NCBI GenBank assembly: GCA_903918755.1
Contig: CAIXFN010000117.1
Coordinates: 1 to 48,115 of the forward strand
Direction of reading: 5' to 3'
Origin: an uncultured Pedosphaera sp.
GTDB lineage: Bacteria; Verrucomicrobiota; Verrucomicrobiia; Limisphaerales; Pedosphaeraceae
DNA length: 48,115 nucleotides
Shown piece after piece: positions 1 to 7,194 of this stretch. Under the pieces are notes generated by a model that was not told the DNA's origin, did not search any database, and saw nothing but the letters and a program-made list of their open reading frames with translations. A program made the translations under genes and the position numbers. Numbering within the stretch: the stretch's first letter is position 1; each line of letters starts with the position of its first letter.

Positions 1-1
1 C

Positions 2-106
2 CGTTTGATTAGCGCCCTCCTCGCCGAAATCAGCGACGAATGGCTCAGCGAGAAAATTTACCTCAACATGGATAACCAATACCCAGCTCTCAGTTCAAAA
101 TGCTAA
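2..106 (+). CDS. C-terminal end of IS256-family transposase (partial)
   Basis: The window opens inside a reading frame of 34 residues that ends at a TAA at 104-106. It reads RLISALLAEISDEW, followed by KIYLNMD. This resembles the extreme C-terminus of IS256-family (mutator-type) transposases, which commonly end with a 'R-L-x-x-A-L-x-x-E-I-x-x-E-W' stretch followed by a short Y-L segment. The catalytic DDE region would lie left of the window, so whether the element is intact cannot be judged. A short AT-rich segment just after the stop (about 110-130) could be the right end of the element, but the partner end is not visible. Inference rests on one short motif; a search with the neighbouring contig would settle it. 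Confidence 0.6.
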   Translation, partial: RLISALLAEISDEWLSEKIYLNMDNQYPALSSKC

Positions 107-507
107 AACATTTTACAGAAAAAAACTTGCGCGGCCAATCGCACTCGGCTCGTTTCCATACAAAGGCAGGTAATCAACGCCATCGAGCATGTAATGTGTG
201 CCGCTAGACATGAAATAAGCAAAAATCCTCAGGGCACCGCTAAATGAATTGCTCAAATGTGGCATGGGCTGACGAGTGGCCTACCCGGCTCTGTTGGCCG
301 TGACGCCGGGTGAGTTGTCAACTGAAACCTCTGGCTCATGATCAAAAGCTGGCAGAGGGCTTTACTCCTCGCAAGTCAAAATCTGGAACTGACGGGTGTA
401 CCAAGCAGCCGATTCTTGGGGTCAAGGGGATTGGTTTTGTCAGGAATCTGTCAGGAAATGCGTTCAAGGGGGGGCGCGGAGGAAGCAAATTCCCACTCAT
501 AGCTCCT
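107..507. other. Non-coding spacer between transposase remnant and GIY-YIG gene
   Basis: About 400 bases without a convincing gene. The first part is AT-rich and could contain the IS right end. Open frames crossing 310-834 on the plus strand run against the GIY-YIG gene and have no recognisable domain, so they were not called. No tRNA or clear terminator was seen. Confidence 0.4.
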
Positions 508-768
508 TCATTTCTGCCCGGAAACTTGGAGAAGTCGCTTCGTTGCAAACGCTTTTCCGGAGTGGGATTTCAAGTAGCGTTCGAATTCTCTGGCCCGACT
601 TTCGTGGGGGAAGGCGCAATAGAACTCGATCTCCCAGGGGGCAAAATTTGCGGTATGCGGACTGCCACCTTGGTTATGCGTGAGAAGCCGCTGCTTCAAG
701 TTTTCCGTGAAACCAACGTAGGTCTGTTCCGGGTGATTCTTGCTCCGCAAAATATACACGTAAAACAT
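508..768 (-). CDS. Small GIY-YIG nuclease-domain protein
   Basis: Encodes about 86 residues when started at the ATG at 768, which gives the usual N-terminus MFYVYILRS of stand-alone GIY-YIG proteins. The VYI and YVG segments of the GIY-YIG motif sit near residues 4 and 18. They are followed by the conserved arginine region (LKQRL) and the catalytic glutamate region (AREFERYLKS). The fold matches the UvrC N-terminal / YhbQ-like single-domain nucleases, which cut DNA through a metal-dependent Tyr/Arg/Glu site; its substrate here is unknown. The frame stays open to an ATG at 879, but the added 37 residues are low-complexity and outside the domain, so the shorter start is preferred. It lies beside a tandem-repeat array and an IS remnant, a setting that suggests mobility. 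Confidence 0.8.
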   Translation of the reverse strand: MFYVYILRSKNHPEQTYVGFTENLKQRLLTHNQGGSPHTANFAPWEIEFYCAFPHESRAREFERYLKSHSGKAFATKRLLQVSGQK

Positions 769-891
769 GCCCCGGCTTGGTTTTGTGCCCACCATCACGC
801 TCGGCAACTTACCAGCTTTTTGCTCCACGCGTAGACCACGCTTCGCCGACTCGCTTGTGCTTCGTTCCGTTTCGGCCACCGCTTATTTTCG

Positions 892-1185
892 AAGTGGCTG
901 GTCACGCTTAGCCCATCGGGCGCAAGAGCCCGTGCTTCGTTTCGCGTTGCTCAACTACGCAGGGCACGCTTCGCCTTGTGGCGTCCATGAACCTTTCTGC
1001 TTCGACTTGCCAACCAGACCAAGTGGCTTGTTACGCTTAGCCCAATGGGCGCAAGGGCCCGTGCTTCGTTTCGCGTTGCTCAACTACGCAGGGCACGCTT
1101 CGCCTTGTGGCGTCCATGAACCTTTCTGCTTCGACTTGCCAACCAGACCAAGTGGCTTGTTACGCTTAGCCCAATGGGCGAAGCG
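892..1185. repeat. 129-bp tandem repeat array (about 2.3 copies)
   Basis: Units begin at 892, 1021 and 1150 with 'aagtggct', so the period is exactly 129 bp. The first two copies are nearly identical, and the third is cut off after about 35 bp at the tmRNA 3' end. Each unit contains a GCCCAATGGGC-type palindrome (GCCCATCGGGC in copy 1). Because 129 is a multiple of three, a plus-strand frame stays open across the array with a 43-residue repeat. It has no recognisable domain and is not called as a gene. Confidence 0.9.
1163..1185 (-). terminator. Hairpin directly after the tmRNA 3' end
   Basis: The sequence CGCTT-a-GCCCA-a-TGGGC-g-AAGCG is a near-perfect palindrome whose last base abuts the tmRNA discriminator base at 1186. 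On the minus strand it would fold immediately downstream of the mature tmRNA. It may act as a terminator or a 3' processing signal, although no U-run follows it. It is also part of the third, truncated 129-bp repeat copy. Confidence 0.45.
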
Positions 1186-1534
1186 TGGAGGCGGCGGGAG
1201 TTGAACCCGCGTCCCTGAACTATAAACCAGCCGCGACTACATGCTTATCCAGAGAGGGTTTTCTGCTATGCGATGGCGCTCTGGCACGAATCGCACTGCC
1301 TAGTCCGCATGAAATTTTTCTCGAACATCCGCGCGCGGTCCCCGCGTTTGTTCATACCTGCTGTAGCGTTCATCCCCCGTAGCAGATGTCCAAGGGCGAA
1401 CGTCGTGGCCTTAGGCCGCGAGAGCTAATTCGTTGTTAGCAGTTATTTTTTGGTCCGATTATTAACGAGGCCCACGAACCATCCTCGGCATGCCGCCTCT
1501 GACGTATCTTCCAGGTCGAAACCAGTACGCCCCC
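1186..1534 (-). ncRNA. ssrA: tmRNA (transfer-messenger RNA)
   Basis: This RNA rescues stalled ribosomes with SmpB and tags nascent peptides for proteolysis. On the minus strand the 5' end GGGGGCG (1534-1528) pairs with CGCCUCC (1193-1187) to form the 7-bp acceptor stem, with discriminator A at 1186. The 5' part reads GGGGGCGUACUGGUUUCGAC and the T-arm reads GGACGCGGGUUCAACUCCCG, both hallmark tmRNA segments. The tag frame starts with GCU at 1440 and reads A-N-N-E-L-A-L-A-A-stop (1440-1411), a typical LAA-ending degradation tag. CCA is not encoded: the discriminator is followed by CGC. The length of about 349 nt is normal for a one-piece tmRNA. Confidence 0.97.
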
Positions 1535-1549
1535 GAAACGACTGGTGCT

Positions 1550-1578
1550 AATATGCCACTCACAATCAGGGGTGTCAA
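1550..1578 (-). promoter_or_regulatory. Sigma-70-type promoter of ssrA
   Basis: On the minus strand a perfect -35 hexamer TTGACA (1578-1573) is followed after exactly 17 bp by CATATT (1555-1550). A start about 7 bp below the -10 box would fall some 8 nt before the mature tmRNA 5' end at 1534. That agrees with a short 5' leader removed by RNase P. Confidence 0.75.
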
Positions 1579-1619
1579 GGAATCGGACGGGAATCGCAGG
1601 CATTCCCCACTCCGCCAAC

Positions 1620-2684
1620 TCAACCCGGGAGCCGGCCGGTTTTTTCGAGTTCCAGCAGGGCGCGTTTGCGCCAGACGCCGCCGCCGTATCCGGAAAGTTC
1701 GCCATCGGCGGCGATGACACGGTGGCAGGGGATCAGGAGGTAGATCCGGTTGGCGCCATTGGCACTGGCCACGGCGCGATTGGCGGTGGGGGCGTCCAAC
1801 TGACGGGCCACGGTTTGGTAGCTGACGGTCTGGCCAAAGGGGATTTGCCGCAAGGCCTGCCAGACGCGTTCCTGGAAGGGGGTGCCGCGAATGTCCAGCG
1901 GGACGGTGAATTCCCGGAGTTGCCCGGCGAAGTAGGCTCGTAATTCTTCCCGTAATTGATGCAGGACCGGGTTCTCCCCGGGTATGACGGGCAGGTCAAA
2001 GCGCTGGCGCATCCCGGCGTAGCTGCGCTCCAGCCCGCGGCGGTCAGCGAATTCCAACTGGCAGAGTCCCTGCGCCCCGGCGGCGGCGAGCATGGGTCCC
2101 AGGGGGGTGTCGAGCAGGAGGACGTTCAGGCAGTCGCCGGCGCGGGCCCGGCCAGGTGGTTGACCGAAAGCGCGCGTAAACGCTTCCCGAAAACCGCTGT
2201 GGGATTCGAACCCGTGGCCGAGGATGACGTCATCCAGCGGTTCCCCGCGGCGGATTTTGGTGAAGGCGGCGGAGAGGCGGAGGCCGCGGCACCAGGCGGT
2301 GAAGGTGAGGCCGTAGTTTTGCTGAAACCAGCGGCGGGCGCGTTCGGGGGTGATGCCGAGGGCACGGAGATCGGCGGCGGTGATGCGGGTGTCCGGCGCG
2401 GCGGCGGCCTGGGCCAGGAGTCGGGCGGCCCATTCGGGCGGCGTGCCGTGGGCGAGTTCCGGCTGACAACGTTTGCAGGGGCGATAACCGGCGCCGACGG
2501 CGGCGCTGACGGTGGGAAAAAACTCCATATTCTCCCGCTTGGGCTGGGAGGGACAAGACGGGCGACAGAAAATGCCGGTGGTCCGGACGCCGAAGCAAAA
2601 CAGGCCGTCGTAAGCGGCATCGCGGTTTTGCCAGGCGCGTTCCATTTCGTCCGCGGACAATTGATTTTGAGCGATCAGTTTCAC
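1620..2684 (-). CDS. ada: Ada: methylphosphotriester/O6-methylguanine-DNA methyltransferase and regulator
   Basis: Encodes 354 residues, the full length of bifunctional Ada. It removes methyl groups from alkylated DNA and, once methylated, activates its own regulon. The N-terminal zinc domain has Cys40, Cys44, Cys70 and Cys73 (FCRPSCPSQ and RPCKRCQPE). An AraC-type helix-turn-helix follows at roughly residues 85-175. The C-terminal methyltransferase domain carries the active-site motif IPCHRV with Cys320 and ends with the GYGGGVWRK substrate-binding segment. The start is a GTG at 2684, preceded by AGGA about 9 bp upstream; the in-frame sequence MKLIAQNQL fits family N-termini. It lies between tmRNA and the groEL terminator, so it is probably transcribed alone. 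Confidence 0.95.
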   Translation of the reverse strand: MKLIAQNQLSADEMERAWQNRDAAYDGLFCFGVRTTGIFCRPSCPSQPKRENMEFFPTVSAAVGAGYRPCKRCQPELAHGTPPEWAARLLAQAAAAPDTRITAADLRALGITPERARRWFQQNYGLTFTAWCRGLRLSAAFTKIRRGEPLDDVILGHGFESHSGFREAFTRAFGQPPGRARAGDCLNVLLLDTPLGPMLAAAGAQGLCQLEFADRRGLERSYAGMRQRFDLPVIPGENPVLHQLREELRAYFAGQLREFTVPLDIRGTPFQERVWQALRQIPFGQTVSYQTVARQLDAPTANRAVASANGANRIYLLIPCHRVIAADGELSGYGGGVWRKRALLELEKTGRLPG

Positions 2685-2743
2685 GCCAACATCCTAGCAG
2701 GGGCCTCCACCGAAAAAGCGATACGACAGTTTGGCGGATGGAA

Positions 2744-2781
2744 GAAAACAAAAAAGCGGGGCTGGCTTGCGCCAGCCCCGC
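2744..2781 (-). terminator. Rho-independent terminator of groEL
   Basis: On the minus strand an 11-bp perfect stem GCGGGGCTGGC / GCCAGCCCCGC (2756-2781, 4-nt loop) is followed by TTTTTTGTTTT. It sits 40-75 bp after the groEL stop and is the end of the chaperone block. Confidence 0.92.
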
Positions 2782-2820
2782 AGGGTTGATTCCCGGTTCC
2801 TCGCGGGGATCAGATCGGAC

Positions 2821-4467
2821 TTAGTAGTCCATGCCGCCCATGCCGCCGCCATGGCCGCCGTGACCGCCGCCGGCGGGAGCCGGTTTTTCCTTCTCGGGCA
2901 GTTCGGTGATCAGGCATTCGGTGGTGAGCAGGAGGCCGGCGATGGACGCGGCGTTCTGCAGGGCGCTGCGGGTGACCTTCTTGGGGTCAACGACGCCGGC
3001 CTTGACGAGGTCTTCGTAAACGTTGGTGGCGACGTTGTAACCTTCGTTGCCTTTGCGTTTCTTGACTTCCTGAACGACGATGGAGCCTTCCACGCCGCCA
3101 TTGCTGGCGAGGGCGCGGAGGGGCGCTTCCACGGCGCGCTTGACGATGTCGACACCGATCTGCTCATCGCCTTCGAGCTTGAGCGCTTCGATGGCGGGGA
3201 GGCAGCGGATGAGGGCGACACCGCCCCCGGGAACGATCCCTTCTTCCACGGCGGCACGGGTGGCGTGCAGCGCGTCTTCCACGCGGGCTTTCTTTTCCTT
3301 CATCTCGGTCTCGGTGGCGGCGCCGACATTGATGACGGCCACACCGCCGGCGAGCTTCGCGAGGCGTTCCTGCAATTTTTCCTTGTCGTAGTCCGAGGTG
3401 GTTTCCTCGATCTGACGGCGGATCTGGTTGACGCGGCCCTGGATGTCGCTGGACTTGCCATTGCCTTCGACAATGGTGGTGTTTTCCTTCTCGATGACGA
3501 TGGACTTGGCGCGGCCGAGGTCGCTCAGCTCAATGGATTCGAGCTTGATGCCGAGGTCTTCGGTGATGCACTTGCCACCGGTGAGGATGGCGATGTCTTC
3601 GAGCATGGCTTTGCGGCGGTCGCCGAAGCCGGGGGCCTTGACGGCGCAGACATTCAGCGTGCCACGGAGCTTGTTGACCACGAGGGTGGCCAGGGCTTCG
3701 CCTTCGACGTCTTCCGCGATGATCAGGAGGGGCTTGCCAATCTTGGCGACCTTCTCGAGGATCGGGAGCATGTCCTTGAGGTTGCTGATCTTCTTCTCGT
3801 AGTTCAGGATGTAGGCGTCATCGAGCTTCACTTCCATGGACTCCGCGTTGGTCACGAAGTAGGGGGAGAGATAGCCCTTGTCGAACTGCATACCTTCGAC
3901 CACGTCGAGGGAGGTTTCGATGGACTTGGCTTCTTCGACCGTGATGGTGCCGTCCTTGCCGACCTTGTCCATCGCGTCGGCGATGATTTCGCCGATGGTG
4001 CTGTCCCAGTTGGCGGAAACGGTCGCGACCTGCTTGATTTCTTCCTTGTCCTTGACCTTCTTGGCGATCTTGGCGAGGTGTTCCACGGCCGCGTCAACGG
4101 CCTTCTGGATGCCGCGCTGGAGGCTGATGGGGCTGGCGCCGGCGGTCACGTTCTTCAGGCCTTCGCGATAGATCGCTTCGGCGAGCACGGTGGCGGTGGT
4201 GGTGCCGTCGCCAGCGGTGTCGCTGGTCTTGCTGGCCACTTCGCGCACCATCTGGGCGCCCATGTTTTCATAGGCGTCTTCGAGTTCGATTTCCTTGGCG
4301 ACCGTGACACCGTCCTTGGTGACGGTGGGGGAGCCGAATTTTTTGTCGAGGACCACATTCCGGCCTTTGGGCCCGAGGGTGGCTTTGACCGCGCGGCTCA
4401 GTTTTTCCACACCCTTCAGGAGGGCGTGACGAGCGGCTTCATCAAAAATCAATTGTTTAGCTGCCAT
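2821..4467 (-). CDS. groEL: GroEL chaperonin, 60 kDa
   Basis: Encodes 548 residues, the normal GroEL length. The protein forms the double-ring ATP-dependent folding chamber with GroES. The start [13 protein letters not shown] is typical, the ATP-binding segment [14 protein letters not shown] is intact, and the protein closes with the flexible Gly/Met tail ([12 protein letters not shown]). Here the tail also has two GGH units, which replaces part of the usual GGM repeat. It begins 41 bp after groES on the same strand and is followed by a strong terminator. No other groEL copy is in the window. Confidence 0.98.
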   Translation of the reverse strand: MAAKQLIFDEAARHALLKGVEKLSRAVKATLGPKGRNVVLDKKFGSPTVTKDGVTVAKEIELEDAYENMGAQMVREVASKTSDTAGDGTTTATVLAEAIYREGLKNVTAGASPISLQRGIQKAVDAAVEHLAKIAKKVKDKEEIKQVATVSANWDSTIGEIIADAMDKVGKDGTITVEEAKSIETSLDVVEGMQFDKGYLSPYFVTNAESMEVKLDDAYILNYEKKISNLKDMLPILEKVAKIGKPLLIIAEDVEGEALATLVVNKLRGTLNVCAVKAPGFGDRRKAMLEDIAILTGGKCITEDLGIKLESIELSDLGRAKSIVIEKENTTIVEGNGKSSDIQGRVNQIRRQIEETTSDYDKEKLQERLAKLAGGVAVINVGAATETEMKEKKARVEDALHATRAAVEEGIVPGGGVALIRCLPAIEALKLEGDEQIGVDIVKRAVEAPLRALASNGGVEGSIVVQEVKKRKGNEGYNVATNVYEDLVKAGVVDPKKVTRSALQNAASIAGLLLTTECLITELPEKEKPAPAGGGHGGHGGGMGGMDY

Positions 4468-4508
4468 AAGATTGGATTATTTCTAGTTGGGGATTGGTAA
4501 ATGGGTTG

Positions 4509-4802
4509 TTAGTCGATCACGGCGAGGATGTCGTCGGAATTCAGGATTTTGTATTCCTTGCCATCCAACTTGATTTCGGTGCCGCCGTATTTGCTGACGA
4601 GAACGCGATCACCCTTTTTGACTTCGAAGGGCACTTTCTTGCCGTTGTCATCCGTCTTGCCGGTGCCGAGGGCCACGACGATGGATTCGGTGGGCTTTTC
4701 CTTGGCCGAGTCAGGGATGATGATGCCGCCCTTTTTGGTTTCTTTTTCTTCGACGGCCTCGACGAGGATGCGATCGCCGAGCGGTTTAACGTTTAATGCC
4801 AT
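4509..4802 (-). CDS. groES: GroES co-chaperonin, 10 kDa
   Basis: Encodes 97 residues beginning [17 protein letters not shown] at the ATG at 4802. The frame is open 19 codons further upstream, but the family start is at the MALNV methionine. The mobile loop ([17 protein letters not shown]) and the dome segment are present. It caps GroEL to close the folding cage. groEL follows 41 bp downstream and dnaK ends 208 bp upstream, all on the minus strand. No CIRCE inverted repeat (TTAGCACTC-N9-GAGTGCTAA) is visible before it and no convincing sigma-70 promoter was found, so read-through from dnaK is possible. Confidence 0.97.
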   Translation of the reverse strand: MALNVKPLGDRILVEAVEEKETKKGGIIIPDSAKEKPTESIVVALGTGKTDDNGKKVPFEVKKGDRVLVSKYGGTEIKLDGKEYKILNSDDILAVID

Positions 4803-4849
4803 ACTATTGGTTTTTCTATTTGGTTGTTGATTTTTCAGTTGAATGAAAT

Positions 4850-4870
4850 CCCGCCGCACAGGCCGGCGGG
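4850..4870. other. GC-rich hairpin in the dnaK-groES spacer (proximal)
   Basis: CCCGCCG-cacaggc-CGGCGGG forms a 7-bp stem with a 7-nt loop, about 50 bp before groES. On the minus strand it is followed by ATTTCATTC rather than a clean U-run, so it is a weak terminator at best. It might instead influence groES mRNA processing or stability. Confidence 0.4.
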
Positions 4871-4925
4871 AAAATTTTTACTGCGGCCGGATCAGGACGG
4901 AAGGAGCGGGTCCGGGGAGAACCCC

Positions 4926-4949
4926 GGCCGGCGGCGAAAGCCGCCGGCC
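4926..4949. other. Perfect 10-bp hairpin in the dnaK-groES spacer (distal)
   Basis: GGCCGGCGGC-GAAA-GCCGCCGGCC is a perfect 10-bp stem with a 4-base loop. It reads as a GAAA (GNRA-class) tetraloop on the plus strand and as TTTC on the transcribed minus strand. There is no U-tract after it on either side. It lies about 60-85 bp after the dnaK stop. Confidence 0.5.
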
Positions 4950-5010
4950 CGCATTTCCAAGCCGATCCGGGCGCTGGTTCAAGAGCACAGGTCTTCGGCG
5001 GAATGCTGAC

Positions 5011-6957
5011 TCACTTCTTTTCGTCCACGACTTCGGCGTCGATAATCGGACCTTCGTCCTTCTTCTTCCCGCCGTCGGCCTGCGGCCCACCCGCGCCCGC
5101 TCCGGGACCCGATTGCGGTCCACCGGCACCGGGTGCCCCCGCGGAGGAGGCCGATTTGTAAAGTTCCGCGGAAACCGCCTGCCAGGCTTCGTTCAATTTT
5201 TCGCCCGCGGCTTTGACCGCGGCGGCGTCGTTGCCCTTGAGGGTTTCTTTCGTGTAGCTGATGGCGTTTTCGATCTTGGCGCGGTCATCGGCCGAGATTT
5301 TGTCGGCATTGTCCTTCAGCATCTTCTCCGACCGGTAAACCGTATTGTCGGCCTCGTTGCGGGTCTCGATCTCCTCGCGCTTTTTCTTGTCTTCCTCGGC
5401 ATGGAGTTCGCCGTCCTTGCGCATCTTCTCGATCTCGTCCTTGGACAGGCCGCTGCTGGCGGTGATCGTGATCTTTTGTTCCTTGCCGGTGCCCAGATCC
5501 TTGGCGTTGACATGGAGGATGCCGTTGGCGTCGATGTCAAAAGTGACTTCGATTTGCGGCATGCCGCGCGGGGCGGGCGGGATATCGGTCAATTGGAACT
5601 TGCCGATCGTCTTGTTGTCCCGCGAGAACTGGCGCTCGCCCTGGAGCACATGGATTTCCACCCCGGGCTGGTTGTCCGAAGCCGTGGAGAAGATTTCCGA
5701 TTTGCGGGTCGGGATCGTGGTGTTGCGCTCGATCAGTCGCGTAAACACGCCGCCCAGGGTCTCGATGCCGAGGGACAGCGGGGTGACGTCCAACAGGAGG
5801 ACATCCTTGACCTCGCCCTTGAGCACGCCGCCCTGAATGCCGGCGCCGATGGCCACCACTTCATCCGGATTCACCCCCTGATGCGGCGGTTTGTTGACGA
5901 GCGTGTGCGCGGTTTCCACCACGCGGGGCATGCGGGTCATACCGCCGACCAGCACGAGTTCATCGATCTTGTCAGCGGCGATTTCAGCGTCCCGCAGGCA
6001 GTTCTTCACCGGGGTGATGGTGCGCTCGAACAATTCGTCGCAGAGCTGTTCCATTTTGGCCCGGCTCAACTTGAGGCTGATGTGCTTGGGACCACTGGCG
6101 TCCGCCGTGATGAACGGCAGGTTGATGTCGTACTGCTGGGAACTGGACAAGGCGATCTTGGCCTTTTCCGCCTCTTCCTTAATGCGCTGCAAGGCGTCCG
6201 GCTGCTTGCGCAAGTCCATGCCCTGCTCGCGTTTGAATTCCTCCAGGATCCAGTCAATGATGCGGTTGTCCCAATCGTCGCCGCCCAGATGGGTGTCGCC
6301 GTTGGTCGCCTTCACTTCAAAAACGCCGTCGCCGATCTCCAGCACGGAGATGTCGAAGGTGCCGCCGCCCAGGTCGTAAACGGCGATCTTCTCGTCTTTT
6401 TTCTTGTCCAGCCCATAGGCCAGGGACGCCGCGGTGGGTTCGTTGATGATGCGCAGCACTTCGAGACCGGCGATGCGACCGGCATCCTTGGTGGCCTGGC
6501 GCTGGGAATCGTTGAAATAAGCGGGCACCGTGATCACCGCCTGGGTGATCTTCTCGCCGAGGCGCATTTCGGCGTCGGCTTTGAGCTTGCTCAAAATCAT
6601 CGCGGAAACCTCGGGCGGGCTGTACTGCTTGGGCTTACCGTCCACCTCGACCTCCACGGCGGCATCGCCATTGGCCGCGCGCACCACCTTATAGGGGACG
6701 CGTTTGATTTCCTCCTGCACTTCGTCAAACTTGCGCCCCATGAAACGCTTGATGGAATAGACGGTGTTCCGTGAATTCGTCACCGCCTGGCGTTTCGCGG
6801 CGTCGCCCACGACGCGTTCCCCGGTCTTGGTAAAAGCGACCACGGAAGGCGTCGTCCGCTTGCCCTCGGAATTTTCCAAGACCAGCGGCTCGCCCGCTTC
6901 CATGACCGCCATGCAGGAATTTGTCGTCCCCAAGTCGATGCCTAATACTTTTGCCAT
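5011..6957 (-). CDS. dnaK: DnaK chaperone (Hsp70)
   Basis: Encodes 648 residues. The ATPase-coupled chaperone binds exposed hydrophobic peptide and works with DnaJ and GrpE, neither of which is in the window. The phosphate-1 motif IGxDLGTTNS is seen as [14 protein letters not shown], the phosphate-2 motif as [12 protein letters not shown], and the adenosine motif as [11 protein letters not shown]. The substrate-binding domain and lid are complete, with a Gly/Ala/Pro-rich linker before the acidic end [13 protein letters not shown]. This is the canonical housekeeping Hsp70, unlike the two divergent ones at 10246-14944. It is preceded by a sigma-54-type promoter element and followed by groES after 208 bp. 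Confidence 0.98.
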   Translation of the reverse strand: MAKVLGIDLGTTNSCMAVMEAGEPLVLENSEGKRTTPSVVAFTKTGERVVGDAAKRQAVTNSRNTVYSIKRFMGRKFDEVQEEIKRVPYKVVRAANGDAAVEVEVDGKPKQYSPPEVSAMILSKLKADAEMRLGEKITQAVITVPAYFNDSQRQATKDAGRIAGLEVLRIINEPTAASLAYGLDKKKDEKIAVYDLGGGTFDISVLEIGDGVFEVKATNGDTHLGGDDWDNRIIDWILEEFKREQGMDLRKQPDALQRIKEEAEKAKIALSSSQQYDINLPFITADASGPKHISLKLSRAKMEQLCDELFERTITPVKNCLRDAEIAADKIDELVLVGGMTRMPRVVETAHTLVNKPPHQGVNPDEVVAIGAGIQGGVLKGEVKDVLLLDVTPLSLGIETLGGVFTRLIERNTTIPTRKSEIFSTASDNQPGVEIHVLQGERQFSRDNKTIGKFQLTDIPPAPRGMPQIEVTFDIDANGILHVNAKDLGTGKEQKITITASSGLSKDEIEKMRKDGELHAEEDKKKREEIETRNEADNTVYRSEKMLKDNADKISADDRAKIENAISYTKETLKGNDAAAVKAAGEKLNEAWQAVSAELYKSASSAGAPGAGGPQSGPGAGAGGPQADGGKKKDEGPIIDAEVVDEKK

Positions 6958-6998
6958 AAAATCGTTTTAAAATTGTTTCGTGTGCCTGCCTCAGTAAA

Positions 6999-7014
6999 GC
7001 AACGTCGGTGCCAA
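6999..7014 (-). promoter_or_regulatory. Sigma-54 (RpoN) -24/-12 promoter of dnaK
   Basis: On the minus strand the sequence reads TTGGCAC-CGACG-TTGC, then TTTACT. This matches the core consensus TGGCAC-N5-TTGC at every position. A start about 12 bp below the GC of the -12 box would give a leader of roughly 30 nt before the dnaK ATG at 6957. No sigma-70 or CIRCE alternative was seen in the same spacer. Confidence 0.7.
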
Positions 7015-7082
7015 CTCTCATTTTAATCTGTAAACCATTGCCCGATATAATCTTAGCAATACTTTGGTCGACACGCCTCCCA

Positions 7083-7098
7083 GCCAAAAGTGTGCCAA
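7083..7098 (-). promoter_or_regulatory. Second sigma-54-like element upstream of dnaK
   Basis: On the minus strand TTGGCAC-ACTTT-TGGC differs from the TGGCAC-N5-TTGC consensus by one base in the -12 box and keeps the spacing. It lies 84 bp above the first element. It could be a second promoter or a decoy, or part of an operator array (see the inverted repeat at 7091-7116). Confidence 0.4.
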
Positions 7099-7116
7099 GT
7101 GTGACAGATTGGCACA
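7091..7116. promoter_or_regulatory. Inverted repeat TGTGCCAA-N10-TTGGCACA, possible activator site
   Basis: Perfect 8-bp arms (7091-7098 and 7109-7116) are separated by 10 bp, about one helical turn. They lie 75-115 bp above the -24/-12 element, a normal distance for a sigma-54 enhancer-binding protein. Further TTGGCAC or TGGCAC copies occur at 7129-7138 (palindromic TTGGCACCAA), 7142-7147 and, inside the neighbouring gene, 7204-7210. Confidence 0.45.
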
Positions 7117-7194
7117 GGGGTTTCCCGATTGGCACCAATTCTGGCACAAGTCGGGCGGAAAGTTCAGAAACGGGCAGGGGCGCCGGAGCAGCGG

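Noticed and set aside
767-1204. Plus-strand frame with 43-residue repeats across the tandem array
   Set aside because: It is open only because the period is divisible by three. It has no start context and no domain, and it enters the tmRNA gene antisense.
2195-2225. tRNA T-arm-like string GATTCGAACCC
   Set aside because: It lies inside the Ada coding region in the expected frame; no acceptor or anticodon arm can be built around it.
2731-4500. 589-residue plus-strand open frame antisense to groEL
   Set aside because: It is an exact antisense shadow of a highly conserved gene; its translation is low-complexity (Gly/Asp/Phe/Val-rich) and has no domain.
4803-5010. CIRCE element expected before groES
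   Set aside because: Searched on both strands for TTAGCACTC-N9-GAGTGCTAA; nothing similar is present.
4843-6774. 643-residue plus-strand open frame antisense to dnaK
   Set aside because: Same cause as for groEL: strong codon bias of dnaK leaves the opposite frame open. No recognisable domain.
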